From positions 1-32,241 of the forward strand of contig DGMY01000023.1 in the NCBI GenBank assembly GCA_002388665.1: a stretch of 32,241 nt of DNA. Reading direction: 5' to 3'. This document shows, in pieces, positions 17,389 to 24,830 of this stretch (the stretch's first letter is position 1; the number at the start of each line of letters is the position of its first letter). Position numbers and translations under genes: made by a program. The DNA comes from Opitutia bacterium UBA4506 (lineage in GTDB: Bacteria; Verrucomicrobiota; Verrucomicrobiia; Opitutales; Puniceicoccaceae). The notes under the pieces are model-generated. The model was not told where the DNA came from, did not search any database, and was given only the letters and a program-made list of their open reading frames with translations.

Positions 17389-18716
17389 TGGACGCCACAC
17401 CTACCTCCCCTACCACCTCCTCCGACCTATTTGAGGTGGCACTGGGTCGCCTCACTGAGGCCTCCGAATACAGCGACGCGAACGAAGAGACGTTGCAGCG
17501 TTTGCGGCACCCGATAGCCGTCCATCAAGTGTCGATTCCTGTCCGTATGGACGACGGGACGCTGAAGATATTCGACGGCTACCGCGTCAGGCATAACGAC
17601 GTGCTCGGCCCGACCAAAGGAGGACTCCGCTACCACCCAAAAGTCGATTTGAGTGAGGTCAAAGCGCTCTCTTTCTGGATGACTTGTAAATGCGCCGCAG
17701 TGGGCCTGCCTTTTGGCGGTGCCAAGGGCGGCGTGACCGTCGATCCGAAGCAATTATCGAGGCTGGAACTGGAGCGATTGAGCCGCGGCTTCATTGAGCA
17801 AATGTCTGGCTTGATCGGGTCGGAAATTGACATCCCGGCACCTGATGTCTATACCAATGCGACGATTATGGGTTGGATGATGGATGAATATTCCCGTATC
17901 CACCAGCGTAAGACACCGGGCATGATCACCGGAAAACCGGTTCCCCTCGGCGGCAGTCTGGGGCGCGACGACGCCACTGGCCGTGGAGCCTATTACTGCA
18001 TCAAAGAGATGGAGGCTCTGGAGGGGTGGAAACCCGCCGAAATCAAAGTGGCCATTCAGGGGCTAGGAAACGCCGGGCAGCATGTCGCACGGCTACTGTA
18101 CGACGACGGGTACAAGATCGTCGCGGTGAGCGACTCGGGCGGAGGACTCTACCGGGCGGAAGGTCTGGACATCCCCAGTATCATCGAGGTCAAAAACACC
18201 CACCGCAGTCTGGACGGGCTCTACTGCAAATGCTCTGTCCATGCGAGTGTGCCTTGCGATAACGTGGGCACGCATAAGATTTCGAATGCCGAGCTACTGG
18301 AATCGGAGGTCGATCTTTTGATTCCGGCGGCGATGGAAAACCAGTTGACCATCGAAAATGCGGAGCGCATCCAAGCGGCCTACGTGGTCGAAGTCGCCAA
18401 CGGCCCGACCACGCCCGAAGCGGACGCCATATTGAAGAGCCGTGGCAGTGTCATCCTCCCGGACATTCTGGCTAACTCCGGCGGCGTGATTGTCAGCTAC
18501 TTCGAATGGCTGCAAAACCGCTCGGGCTCCTATTGGGGCGTCGAAGAGATCCACCAGAAACTCAAAGCCCAGATCACCCAGGCATTCAAAGAGATCCATG
18601 CATTGAAGGGTCAGCATCAAATACCGTTCCGGACAGCCGCCTATGTCAGAGCGATCAATCGTATCAACGCTGCCATCGAGGCTCAGGGCACCTACAGTTA
18701 TTTCAAAAACCAATAA
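17388..18716 (+). CDS. gdhA: Glutamate dehydrogenase (Glu/Leu/Phe/Val family)
   Basis: A 442-residue enzyme that oxidatively deaminates glutamate to 2-oxoglutarate and ammonia with NAD(P), or the reverse. The substrate-side motif GPTKGGLRYHP (74-84), catalytic Lys113 in PFGGAKGG, the Asp of EIDIPAPDVYTN, and the Rossmann GLGNAG (225-230) are intact. Compared with common GDHs there is an inserted loop near 270-295 containing C280, C282, H285 and C290. Similar Cys loops occur in one GDH subtype, but here the loop could sense metal or redox. A longer reading frame starting at 17289 overlaps the CBM48 gene. The ATG at 17388 with GGAGG before it is the clear start. Coenzyme preference cannot be read with confidence. 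Confidence 0.9.
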   Translation: MDATPTSPTTSSDLFEVALGRLTEASEYSDANEETLQRLRHPIAVHQVSIPVRMDDGTLKIFDGYRVRHNDVLGPTKGGLRYHPKVDLSEVKALSFWMTCKCAAVGLPFGGAKGGVTVDPKQLSRLELERLSRGFIEQMSGLIGSEIDIPAPDVYTNATIMGWMMDEYSRIHQRKTPGMITGKPVPLGGSLGRDDATGRGAYYCIKEMEALEGWKPAEIKVAIQGLGNAGQHVARLLYDDGYKIVAVSDSGGGLYRAEGLDIPSIIEVKNTHRSLDGLYCKCSVHASVPCDNVGTHKISNAELLESEVDLLIPAAMENQLTIENAERIQAAYVVEVANGPTTPEADAILKSRGSVILPDILANSGGVIVSYFEWLQNRSGSYWGVEEIHQKLKAQITQAFKEIHALKGQHQIPFRTAAYVRAINRINAAIEAQGTYSYFKNQ

Positions 18717-18728
18717 CCCACCTACAGG

Positions 18729-20570
18729 ATGATAAAGATCAAGACGACCGCCCTGTTCATAGGCCTGGCCGGGGCATGCTTTGCTCAAGTTTCGCCGGAA
18801 GAACATGCGAAGCACCATCCGGGGCAGAATGCCACAGCTGCCGCGGAGAACTCAGCAGCTCCGTCAGCTAGTAGTGGTTTGGGCGGTATGATGGGCAGCG
18901 GCGGTGGGCAAGGTATGGGCGGCATGATGGCCGGAGGCGGCGGGCAAGGCATGGGCGGCATGATGGAGCAGATGGGTGCTCCAAAGCCCAAGGAAATGTA
19001 TCCCTCGCTGATGAGCTTGCCCGACCTGCCCCTCGAAGATCGGGCGAAGCTCAAAGAGCAAGCCCACGAAAGGATGCAATCCGGCGTCGCTTTGATCGGC
19101 AACGGTCTGACCACGCTCTCCGAATCAGCCGCCACCGATCACTACAGCCGTATGCAGGAAGCCGTTTCGGTGATCAAAGAAGGCCTCTCCCGTTTCGACA
19201 GCGGATTATCCGCGCACCGCGCTCTGGCCGAGGGCAAAGCTCCCCGCAACGTTGCGTTGGAGTGGTTCAAGCGGGAAATGAACCTGCTCCCTCCCGCCCA
19301 GCCCACGGGCGGGCTACGCATCCTGGGGCTCTCACCACTCCACGGCATCGTCATGGCGAGCTTGATCGCATTTTTCGTGATCATGATCGCGATGTATTTT
19401 TTCAAAATGCGGCGGGCTTCCCACCTCCTGCAACGCTTGTCCGGCGGATCGGGATCAGGCGAGAGCCAATCGAAAAGCCCCTCCGCCGCAGGCGCAGTGG
19501 CCCCGTCAACGCCAGCGAAGAAAGCTCAAAAATGGAGCGGCTCGCTCGAACTCTCCAACATTTTCCCGGAAACCCCGGAGGTCAAAACCTTCCGTTTCAC
19601 CATGCCGGATCGCTCCGGTCTGCCGTTCGATTACAAGCCGAGTCAATTTCTCACGCTCAAGATCGAAACGGGCGGGCAATCCGTCAAACGTTCCTACACG
19701 ATCGCCTCCTCGCCGACCCAGCGCGACTACATCGAAATCACCGTTAAACGCGAAGCGCAAGGCGTCGTTTCCAGGCACCTCCACGACCAGTTGAAAGTCG
19801 GCGACACCGTCGAAGTCTCCGCCCCTGCCGGCAATTTCACCTTCACCGGCGAAGAAAGCGGCAGCATCGTCTTGATCGCGGGAGGCGTCGGCATCACCCC
19901 CATGATGAGCATCCTCCGCTACCTGACCGACCGATGTTGGGGCGGAGACATCTACTTCATTTTCTGCGTCCGCACAGAAGCGGGCATCATATTTCGAAAC
20001 GAGCTCGAACTGCTGGCCAAACGCCACCCCAACGTGAAACTGCACATCACCCTGACCAACCCGGAATCCGACGACTGGCAGGGGCCAACGGGGCGGCTGA
20101 ACCAAGAGAGCCTCACCCGCTTCGTGCCCGACCTGCCCGCAAGACGAGTGCACATCTGCGGGCCGCAGCCGATGATGGACGCCACCAAAGCCCTGCTGCT
20201 GGAATTGGACGTGCCCAAAGACATGATCAAAATGGAAGCCTTCGGCCCCGCCCCCAAAAAGCCAAAAGCCGGCGACGCCCCTTCCGCCAACGCCCCCTCG
20301 GAACCGGCGGACGCGCAAGTCACTTTTCAGGCGTCAGGCAAAACCGCCCCACTTCCCACCGAACAGACCGTACTCGAAGCCGCCGAGGGTGCGGGCGTCG
20401 AGATCGACTACTCCTGCCGGGCGGGCACCTGCGGGGCCTGCAAAGTCAAAAAACTGAAAGGCGAGGTCGCAATGGAAGTCGATGATGCACTGGACGAGGC
20501 GGAGAAAGCCGAGGGCATTGTGCTCGCCTGCCAGGCCAAATCGAAAAACGATCTCACGATCGACGCCTAA
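18729..20570 (+). CDS. Membrane-anchored FAD/NAD(P) oxidoreductase with 2Fe-2S domain and Met-rich periplasmic part
   Basis: A 613-residue multidomain protein. Residues 1-19 are a signal-like segment. About 46-85 is Gly/Met-rich (GQGMGGMM twice), and 90-200 is a helical periplasmic domain. A membrane helix spans 205-226, followed by KMRR (positive inside). A ferredoxin-NADP reductase module then has the FAD motif RSYTIASSP (321-329), the nucleotide motif GGVGITPM (385-392) and CGPQPMM (477-483). A plant-type 2Fe-2S domain has C563, C568, C571 and C601. This is an N-out/C-in protein joining a metal-binding periplasmic face to a cytosolic NAD(P)H dehydrogenase. The next gene, 9 nt away, encodes a di-heme cytochrome b that could accept its electrons. 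The Met-rich and FNR domains in one chain are unusual. Confidence 0.85.
   Translation: MIKIKTTALFIGLAGACFAQVSPEEHAKHHPGQNATAAAENSAAPSASSGLGGMMGSGGGQGMGGMMAGGGGQGMGGMMEQMGAPKPKEMYPSLMSLPDLPLEDRAKLKEQAHERMQSGVALIGNGLTTLSESAATDHYSRMQEAVSVIKEGLSRFDSGLSAHRALAEGKAPRNVALEWFKREMNLLPPAQPTGGLRILGLSPLHGIVMASLIAFFVIMIAMYFFKMRRASHLLQRLSGGSGSGESQSKSPSAAGAVAPSTPAKKAQKWSGSLELSNIFPETPEVKTFRFTMPDRSGLPFDYKPSQFLTLKIETGGQSVKRSYTIASSPTQRDYIEITVKREAQGVVSRHLHDQLKVGDTVEVSAPAGNFTFTGEESGSIVLIAGGVGITPMMSILRYLTDRCWGGDIYFIFCVRTEAGIIFRNELELLAKRHPNVKLHITLTNPESDDWQGPTGRLNQESLTRFVPDLPARRVHICGPQPMMDATKALLLELDVPKDMIKMEAFGPAPKKPKAGDAPSANAPSEPADAQVTFQASGKTAPLPTEQTVLEAAEGAGVEIDYSCRAGTCGACKVKKLKGEVAMEVDDALDEAEKAEGIVLACQAKSKNDLTIDA
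18900..18965 (+). repeat. 30-bp near-identical repeat encoding GGGQGMGGMM
   Basis: Units at 18900-18929 and 18936-18965 differ at two third-codon positions and are separated by 6 nt. They encode a duplicated Met/Gly motif in the periplasmic part of the reductase, a likely expansion of a Cu/Ag-binding patch. Confidence 0.85.
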
Positions 20571-20579
20571 GACCCGACG

Positions 20580-21350
20580 ATGAAAGCGATCAAAGAAAAA
20601 GACCAAGTCATCATCACCGGACTCGTCATGCTCCTGGCGATACTCTGGATCGGTTTCGCCTTCCACCGATCACCCCGTTTCGCGGGCAGTTTTTGGGGCG
20701 GCATGCTCGCAGTGGTCGGCTCCTTTTTCATGCTCATCCCCCTCTTCTATTCGTTCATCAAACGAATCAAGTTTTTGAAAAAATGGATCACGCCCGTCAT
20801 GCCCATGCGCACCCTCCTCGCATGGCACATCTACGCGGGCGTGATCGGCCCGATTCTAGTGCTCCTGCACACCGGGCACAAGTTCGAGAGCGTGCTGGGC
20901 ATCAGCCTGACTGCCATGACCCTGATCGTCGTATTCAGCGGATTCGTGGGGCGCTACCTGTTGACCATGATCAGCAAGGAAATGCGCGAGAAAAAGCAAC
21001 AACTCGAAAAACTGCTTCTCAAATACGAAGAGACCGCCTTCGAGATCCAGAACGATCCCCAAGCCTCAGCCGCCGTGAAACCGTTCGCCGGTTTCTTCAA
21101 ACGGATCTTCTCTGGCTTGTTCGTCGAAGATGCTCTCGCCATTTCCCCCGCCGCATCGCCCGCCTACCGTGCCCTCAAGCTATCGGAAGCCATCGCCGAC
21201 CTGGAGTATGCCATCGCCACCCATGAGACATTCAAGAAAGCCTTCAAGCGCTGGCTGAAGCTCCATATCGCGATCTCGATGGTTCTTTATGTCCTCATGG
21301 CGCTGCACGTGTGGGCCTCCATTCATTTCGGCATCCGTTGGTTTTCCTAA
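20580..21350 (+). CDS. Di-heme cytochrome b, ferric-reductase-like
   Basis: A 256-residue membrane protein with about five helices. One helix holds H83 and H97 (AWHIYAGVIGPILVLLHTGH) and another holds H229 and H243 (LHIAISMVLYVLMALH). Both pairs are 14 residues apart, as expected for two stacked b hemes crossing the membrane, as in ferric-reductase/NOX-like proteins. H100 and H249 are extra. A basic cytosolic coiled-coil-like loop (about 125-165, EMREKKQQLEKLLLKYEE) and a further cytosolic stretch to about 215 separate the halves and could dock the FAD/2Fe-2S protein. It lies 9 nt after that gene, and the cytochrome c gene begins 1 nt after its stop, so it is probably the transmembrane electron wire. 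No close named family is recognised. Confidence 0.75.
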   Translation: MKAIKEKDQVIITGLVMLLAILWIGFAFHRSPRFAGSFWGGMLAVVGSFFMLIPLFYSFIKRIKFLKKWITPVMPMRTLLAWHIYAGVIGPILVLLHTGHKFESVLGISLTAMTLIVVFSGFVGRYLLTMISKEMREKKQQLEKLLLKYEETAFEIQNDPQASAAVKPFAGFFKRIFSGLFVEDALAISPAASPAYRALKLSEAIADLEYAIATHETFKKAFKRWLKLHIAISMVLYVLMALHVWASIHFGIRWFS

Positions 21351-21351
21351 G

Positions 21352-22161
21352 ATGAAACGCGTCGCATACATCACCCTACTCATCGTCGGCATCGGGATCG
21401 TGCTCGCCTCACTGCCGACGGGCGAACCCTCCGAGCCATACAGCCCCACCCCCGTCAACACCTTGCAACGCATGGTCAACCCCGGCGAATTGTCCGCCGC
21501 ACACGCCCACCTGGAAAACAATTGCAGCGCCTGCCACACCCCCGTCAGAGGAGCCGACCCGGTCAGTTGCGTCGTCTGCCACGCCAACGAAACAGACCTA
21601 CTGCAACGGCAACCCACCTCCTTCCATGCCGACGTCAGCAGCTGCGTCGAGTGCCACCGAGAGCACCAGGGCCGCGCCACACGCCCCACCCGCATGGATC
21701 ACGATGGTCTGGTCAAAATCGGGCTGCGTCAACTGGACGGCGCAGAGGCCGACACGGAGCAAAACCTGCAAGCCCGCCGCCTGGCCGCATGGCTCGACCG
21801 TTCCGAATCCGAACCCAACACACTCCTAAAGAACCCCCACATCTCGCACGCGTCCGCCGCGTTAAACTGTATCACCTGTCATAAGAACGACGACCGCCAC
21901 TTTGAACTCTTCGGCAACAACTGCATGCAATGCCACGGCACCGAAAAGTGGAGGATCCCCGAATTCGTCCACCCGTCCTCCAGTTCCATGGACTGCGCAC
22001 AATGCCACCAAGCCCCGCCCAGCCACTATATGAAGCACTTCAAAAAAATCTCCCAAACCGTCGCAGGCAAACCCCACGCCCGAGTCGACCAGTGCTACAC
22101 CTGCCACCAGACCACCTCATGGCCCGACATCAAGAACGTCGGCTGGTATAAGCACCATTGA
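21352..22161 (+). CDS. Periplasmic heptaheme cytochrome c
   Basis: A 269-residue protein with an N-terminal signal or anchor (MKRVAYITLLIVGIGIVLAS) and seven CxxCH motifs: CSACH (first Cys 58), CVVCH, CVECH, CITCH, CMQCH, CAQCH and CYTCH. There are also many other His residues for distal ligation. The closely spaced first pair and the cytochrome c3/c7-like layout suit electron transfer to a periplasmic or extracellular acceptor. The ATG lies 1 nt after the cytochrome b stop. A frame starting at 21289 overlaps the b gene and is not the start. Acceptor candidates are Cu(II), Ag(I), Fe(III) or another periplasmic carrier; none is proven. Confidence 0.88.
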   Translation: MKRVAYITLLIVGIGIVLASLPTGEPSEPYSPTPVNTLQRMVNPGELSAAHAHLENNCSACHTPVRGADPVSCVVCHANETDLLQRQPTSFHADVSSCVECHREHQGRATRPTRMDHDGLVKIGLRQLDGAEADTEQNLQARRLAAWLDRSESEPNTLLKNPHISHASAALNCITCHKNDDRHFELFGNNCMQCHGTEKWRIPEFVHPSSSSMDCAQCHQAPPSHYMKHFKKISQTVAGKPHARVDQCYTCHQTTSWPDIKNVGWYKHH

Positions 22162-22221
22162 TCCGTTCCGTTTTCGGTAGAGTGCTGGACTTGACAATGA
22201 GCTGTGCTATAAAAATCGACC

Positions 22222-23550
22222 ATGGATCACGATAACTCGACGAACTACGAAAAAGACAGTCTGAGCCTGACGGGTGCCGTTTCGATGGGCACGGGCGTGA
22301 TGATCGGAGCGGGCATCTTCGCGCTGACCGGCCAGATCGCCGACCTGGGTGGTTCCTGGTTCCCCTTGGCTTTCGTCATCGCCGCTATCATCGCCGGCTT
22401 CAGCGCCTACTCCTACGTCAAGATGGCCAACGCCTACCCTTCCGCTGGCGGCATCGCCATGTTTCTGAAGAAAGCCTACGGACGCTCCTTAATGACAGGC
22501 GCGATGGCGCTGCTTATGTATTTTTCGATGATCATCAACGAAAGTTTGGTGGCGCGGACGTTTGGCACCTACACCCTGCAGCTTTTCGATGCGAAGGAGG
22601 CGCAGTGGCTCGTCCCCGCGCTCGGTGTGGGGCTGTTGGTCTTTGCTTTTTTTATTAATATCCTGAGCAACAAATTCATCCAATCGCTCTCCTTCTTTGC
22701 CGCTTTTGTGAAAATCGTCGGCTTGGCCGTGTTGGCCATCGGCGGGCTGTGGGCATCCGGAATGAGCTTCGAAAGTGTCTCCGTGGAGCCGAGTTCGACC
22801 GGAGCCGCGAGCTTCCTGGGAGCCGTGGCACTCGGCATTCTCGGCTACAAGGGCTTCACCACCATCACCAATAGCGGCGGCGAGATTAAAGACCCGCACA
22901 AGAACGTGGGCCGCGCTATCGTGATTTCGATTTCGATCTGTGCCGTGCTTTATCTGTTCGTGGCCTTGGCCGTCGGATCGAATCTGTCGATCGAAGAGAT
23001 CGTCAAAGCGAAGGATTATTCCCTGGCGGAGGCCTCGCGGCCCGCCTTCGGCCAATACGGCCTCTGGTTCACCGTAGGGTTCGCCATCATCGCCACCGTG
23101 TCCGGTGTCATCGCGAGCGTTTTCGCCGTCTCCCGTATGCTGGCCATGCTCACCTCGATGCAGCTCGTGCCCCACCGGCATTTCAAACTCCCCGGCGATA
23201 TACAGACCCATACGCTCGTTTACACCGTCGCCATTGCCATCTTGCTGACGATCTTCTTCGACCTCAGCCGCATCGCGTCCCTGGGGGCGATTTTCTATAT
23301 CATCATGGACATTGGTATCCACTGGGGCGTGTTCAAACATCTGAGAGACGAGGTGGACGCCAACGCGGCCATCCTGATCACCGCCATCGTGCTCGACCTG
23401 ATCGTGCTGGGTGCCTTCGTTTGGGTGAAAATCCAGTCGGACATGCTCGTGATCTGGGCTTCGTTGATTGGACTCACCCTCATCTTCGCGGGGGAGAAGT
23501 TTTTCCTCAAAGTCCACGAAAAGGACGACGAAGACCCCCAGTATAACTGA
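22222..23550 (+). CDS. APC-superfamily amino-acid permease
   Basis: A 442-residue transporter with about 12 membrane helices. The family signature is at the N-terminus (GTGVMIGAGIFALTGQIADLGG), followed by PSAGGIAMFLKKAYG and GYKGFTTITNSGGEIKDPHKNVGRAI. It imports or exchanges amino acids; the individual substrate cannot be read. A 60-nt gap separates it from the cytochrome c gene, and it overlaps the channel gene by 1 nt. A TATAAA at 22209-22214 suggests a weak own promoter with almost no leader, though no good -35 is found at proper spacing. Its position next to glutamate dehydrogenase makes glutamate or another amino acid attractive as substrate. Confidence 0.85.
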   Translation: MDHDNSTNYEKDSLSLTGAVSMGTGVMIGAGIFALTGQIADLGGSWFPLAFVIAAIIAGFSAYSYVKMANAYPSAGGIAMFLKKAYGRSLMTGAMALLMYFSMIINESLVARTFGTYTLQLFDAKEAQWLVPALGVGLLVFAFFINILSNKFIQSLSFFAAFVKIVGLAVLAIGGLWASGMSFESVSVEPSSTGAASFLGAVALGILGYKGFTTITNSGGEIKDPHKNVGRAIVISISICAVLYLFVALAVGSNLSIEEIVKAKDYSLAEASRPAFGQYGLWFTVGFAIIATVSGVIASVFAVSRMLAMLTSMQLVPHRHFKLPGDIQTHTLVYTVAIAILLTIFFDLSRIASLGAIFYIIMDIGIHWGVFKHLRDEVDANAAILITAIVLDLIVLGAFVWVKIQSDMLVIWASLIGLTLIFAGEKFFLKVHEKDDEDPQYN

Positions 23551-23984
23551 TGCTCCTATCCATCGTCCTCACCGTTTTCCTCGTGCTGACCGTTGTCGCG
23601 TTTCGCTACTGGGTCATGAGCCAGCTGCTCCGACTGCTACCGGACGAAGACGAAGTCCACTCGCACTTCTTCCGCTCACTGACTGTCCTCATCCTGCTCG
23701 TCTGCGCCCATGTTGTGGAAATCCTCTACTTTGCGGCGGGCTTCTATGCCGCCTCCGACTGGCTCGACCTCGGTTCGCTCGGCGACTCGATCGGCAATGA
23801 ATTCATGGACTTCTTCTACCACTCCGCCGTCACCTACTCCTCGCTCGGTATGAGTGAAATTCCAACGGGGCACCTGCGTTTCATGACGGCGCTGGAATCG
23901 CTGACCGGCATCATCATCCTCACATGGTCGGCCACGTTCTTCTACAGCGTCATGGGGCGAAACCGCCGTCCAAACTGTGACTGA
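23550..23984 (+). CDS. Small two-helix ion-channel-like protein with altered pore motif
   Basis: A 144-residue protein with an N-terminal helix (about 3-25), a helix near 43-65, a pore loop and a final helix (112-136). It resembles small ion-channel proteins with the pattern VTYTTLGYGD...WSTAF. Here the selectivity segment reads TYSSLGMSE (95-103), and WSATFFY follows. The Gly-Tyr-Gly core of K+ filters is missing, so K+ selectivity is doubtful. Its ATG overlaps the permease TGA by 1 nt, implying coupled translation. It could adjust membrane potential for the permease or pass a different ion. Confidence 0.65.
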   Translation: MLLSIVLTVFLVLTVVAFRYWVMSQLLRLLPDEDEVHSHFFRSLTVLILLVCAHVVEILYFAAGFYAASDWLDLGSLGDSIGNEFMDFFYHSAVTYSSLGMSEIPTGHLRFMTALESLTGIIILTWSATFFYSVMGRNRRPNCD

Positions 23985-24055
23985 GGCAGGCTGCCCCACG
24001 GCCCCCGGTCGAATAACTCGGTTCGGCCGATCCGAAAGAAAAATCAGATAACCGC

Positions 24056-24087
24056 TTGACCTTGTAGTATACTACAGGGTGTAGACT
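24056..24087 (+). promoter_or_regulatory. MerR-type operator/promoter 1
   Basis: TTGACC (24056-24061) and TAGACT (24082-24087) are 20 nt apart (19 if GTAGAC is used), the overlong spacer of MerR-activated promoters. The spacer contains the 14-bp perfect palindrome TGTAGTATACTACA (24063-24076). The -10 ends 11 nt before the merR ATG, so the mRNA would be nearly leaderless. It drives merR and the genes behind it. Confidence 0.8.
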
Positions 24088-24098
24088 CTACTCAAGTT

Positions 24099-24497
24099 AT
24101 GCCATTATTGACGACAGCTAAGGCGGCCGAGGAAGCGGGCGTCGGGCGGGAAACACTCCGATTTTATGAACGAGAAGGACTGATCGAAAAGCCCATCCGA
24201 GGAAACTCGGGCTACCGGCAGTATCCCCCGGAAACGATTGCAAGGGTTCGTTTCATCCGCCGTGCCAAAGAGTTGGGTTTCACCCTCAATGAGATTAAGG
24301 ATCTTCTGGATTTGAGCGACCCGCCAAATGCCGAATGCGCTCAGTTCCGTGCGCATGCAAAATCCAAAATCGAAGACATTCGTTCCAAAATTGGGAAGCT
24401 TAGAAAAGTCGAACGGGCGCTATCCAGCTTGGTCGATACATGCGAACGCAGCGGCACACCTCGGAAATGCCCGATTCTCGATGCATTGGAGGATTAA
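24099..24497 (+). CDS. merR: Mercury-responsive MerR regulator
   Basis: A 132-residue MerR-family activator/repressor. The N-terminal winged-helix part (AAEEAGVGRETLRFYEREGLI, then SGYRQYP) and the dimerisation helix (about 80-112) are typical. The Hg(II) ligands are C80, C115 and C124, with spacings 35 and 9 that match C82/C117/C126 of Tn501 MerR. That separates it from Zn, Cu and Pb sensors. It bends the overlong-spacer promoter when Hg binds. It is transcribed with the genes it controls, as in Gram-positive mer operons, rather than divergently as in Tn501. Confidence 0.92.
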   Translation: MPLLTTAKAAEEAGVGRETLRFYEREGLIEKPIRGNSGYRQYPPETIARVRFIRRAKELGFTLNEIKDLLDLSDPPNAECAQFRAHAKSKIEDIRSKIGKLRKVERALSSLVDTCERSGTPRKCPILDALED

Positions 24498-24520
24498 TAT
24501 GAAGAACAGAAAGGAAAACA

Positions 24521-24778
24521 ATGAGTCACCGTAAAACCATAGAAATCTTCAGTGCAGGATGCCCCGCATGCGAAGAAACCATCCAGTTGGTCAATCAAGT
24601 GGCGTGCCCCCAGTGCGACATCAACATCGTTGACATGAATCAGGCCGAAGGAGCCAGTCGCGCCAAAGAGCTGGGAATCCATGTGGTGCCCACCGTCGTC
24701 ATCGACGGGGAACTATCACCATGCTGCACCCACTCAGGCGTGGACGAGGCGGCACTGAAGACGGCAATCGGCATATAG
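24521..24778 (+). CDS. Small thioredoxin/glutaredoxin-like protein of the mer operon
   Basis: An 85-residue thioredoxin-fold protein. The active site is C14PAC17 after a beta strand (TIEIFSAG). A cis-Pro region (HVVPTVVIDGE) is present, and two further Cys pairs, C29PQC32 and C68C69, give three vicinal thiol sites. It is cytosolic. AAAGGA sits before the ATG at 24521. In a mer operon it could pass Hg(II) from the transporter to the reductase or keep thiols reduced. The extra Cys pairs favour metal handling over plain disulfide exchange. Hg handover is inferred. Confidence 0.75.
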   Translation: MSHRKTIEIFSAGCPACEETIQLVNQVACPQCDINIVDMNQAEGASRAKELGIHVVPTVVIDGELSPCCTHSGVDEAALKTAIGI

Positions 24779-24793
24779 TCGAGGGTCGATCGC

Positions 24794-24825
24794 TTGAGCC
24801 TACACCATACTACGAAGTGTAGGAT
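24794..24825 (+). promoter_or_regulatory. MerR-type operator/promoter 2
   Basis: TTGAGC (24794-24799) and TAGGAT (24820-24825) are 20 nt apart, the same geometry as operator 1. A dyad CCTACAC (24799-24805) / GTGTAGG (24817-24823) brackets the spacer, and the ATACTAC word is shared with operator 1. It sits just before merT-merP, giving transport and reduction a second Hg-induced promoter. Confidence 0.75.
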
Positions 24826-24830
24826 GAATC

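Noticed and set aside
22192..22214. Sigma-70 promoter TTGACA...TATAAA before the permease
   Set aside because: The hexamers are only 11 nt apart, too close for a standard promoter. The gene more likely shares the upstream transcript or uses another start.
22489..23517. A 342-residue minus-strand open frame
   Set aside because: It lies wholly inside the amino-acid permease gene in the opposite frame. Its Asp/His/Gln-rich composition is the shadow of hydrophobic codons, and it has no domain.
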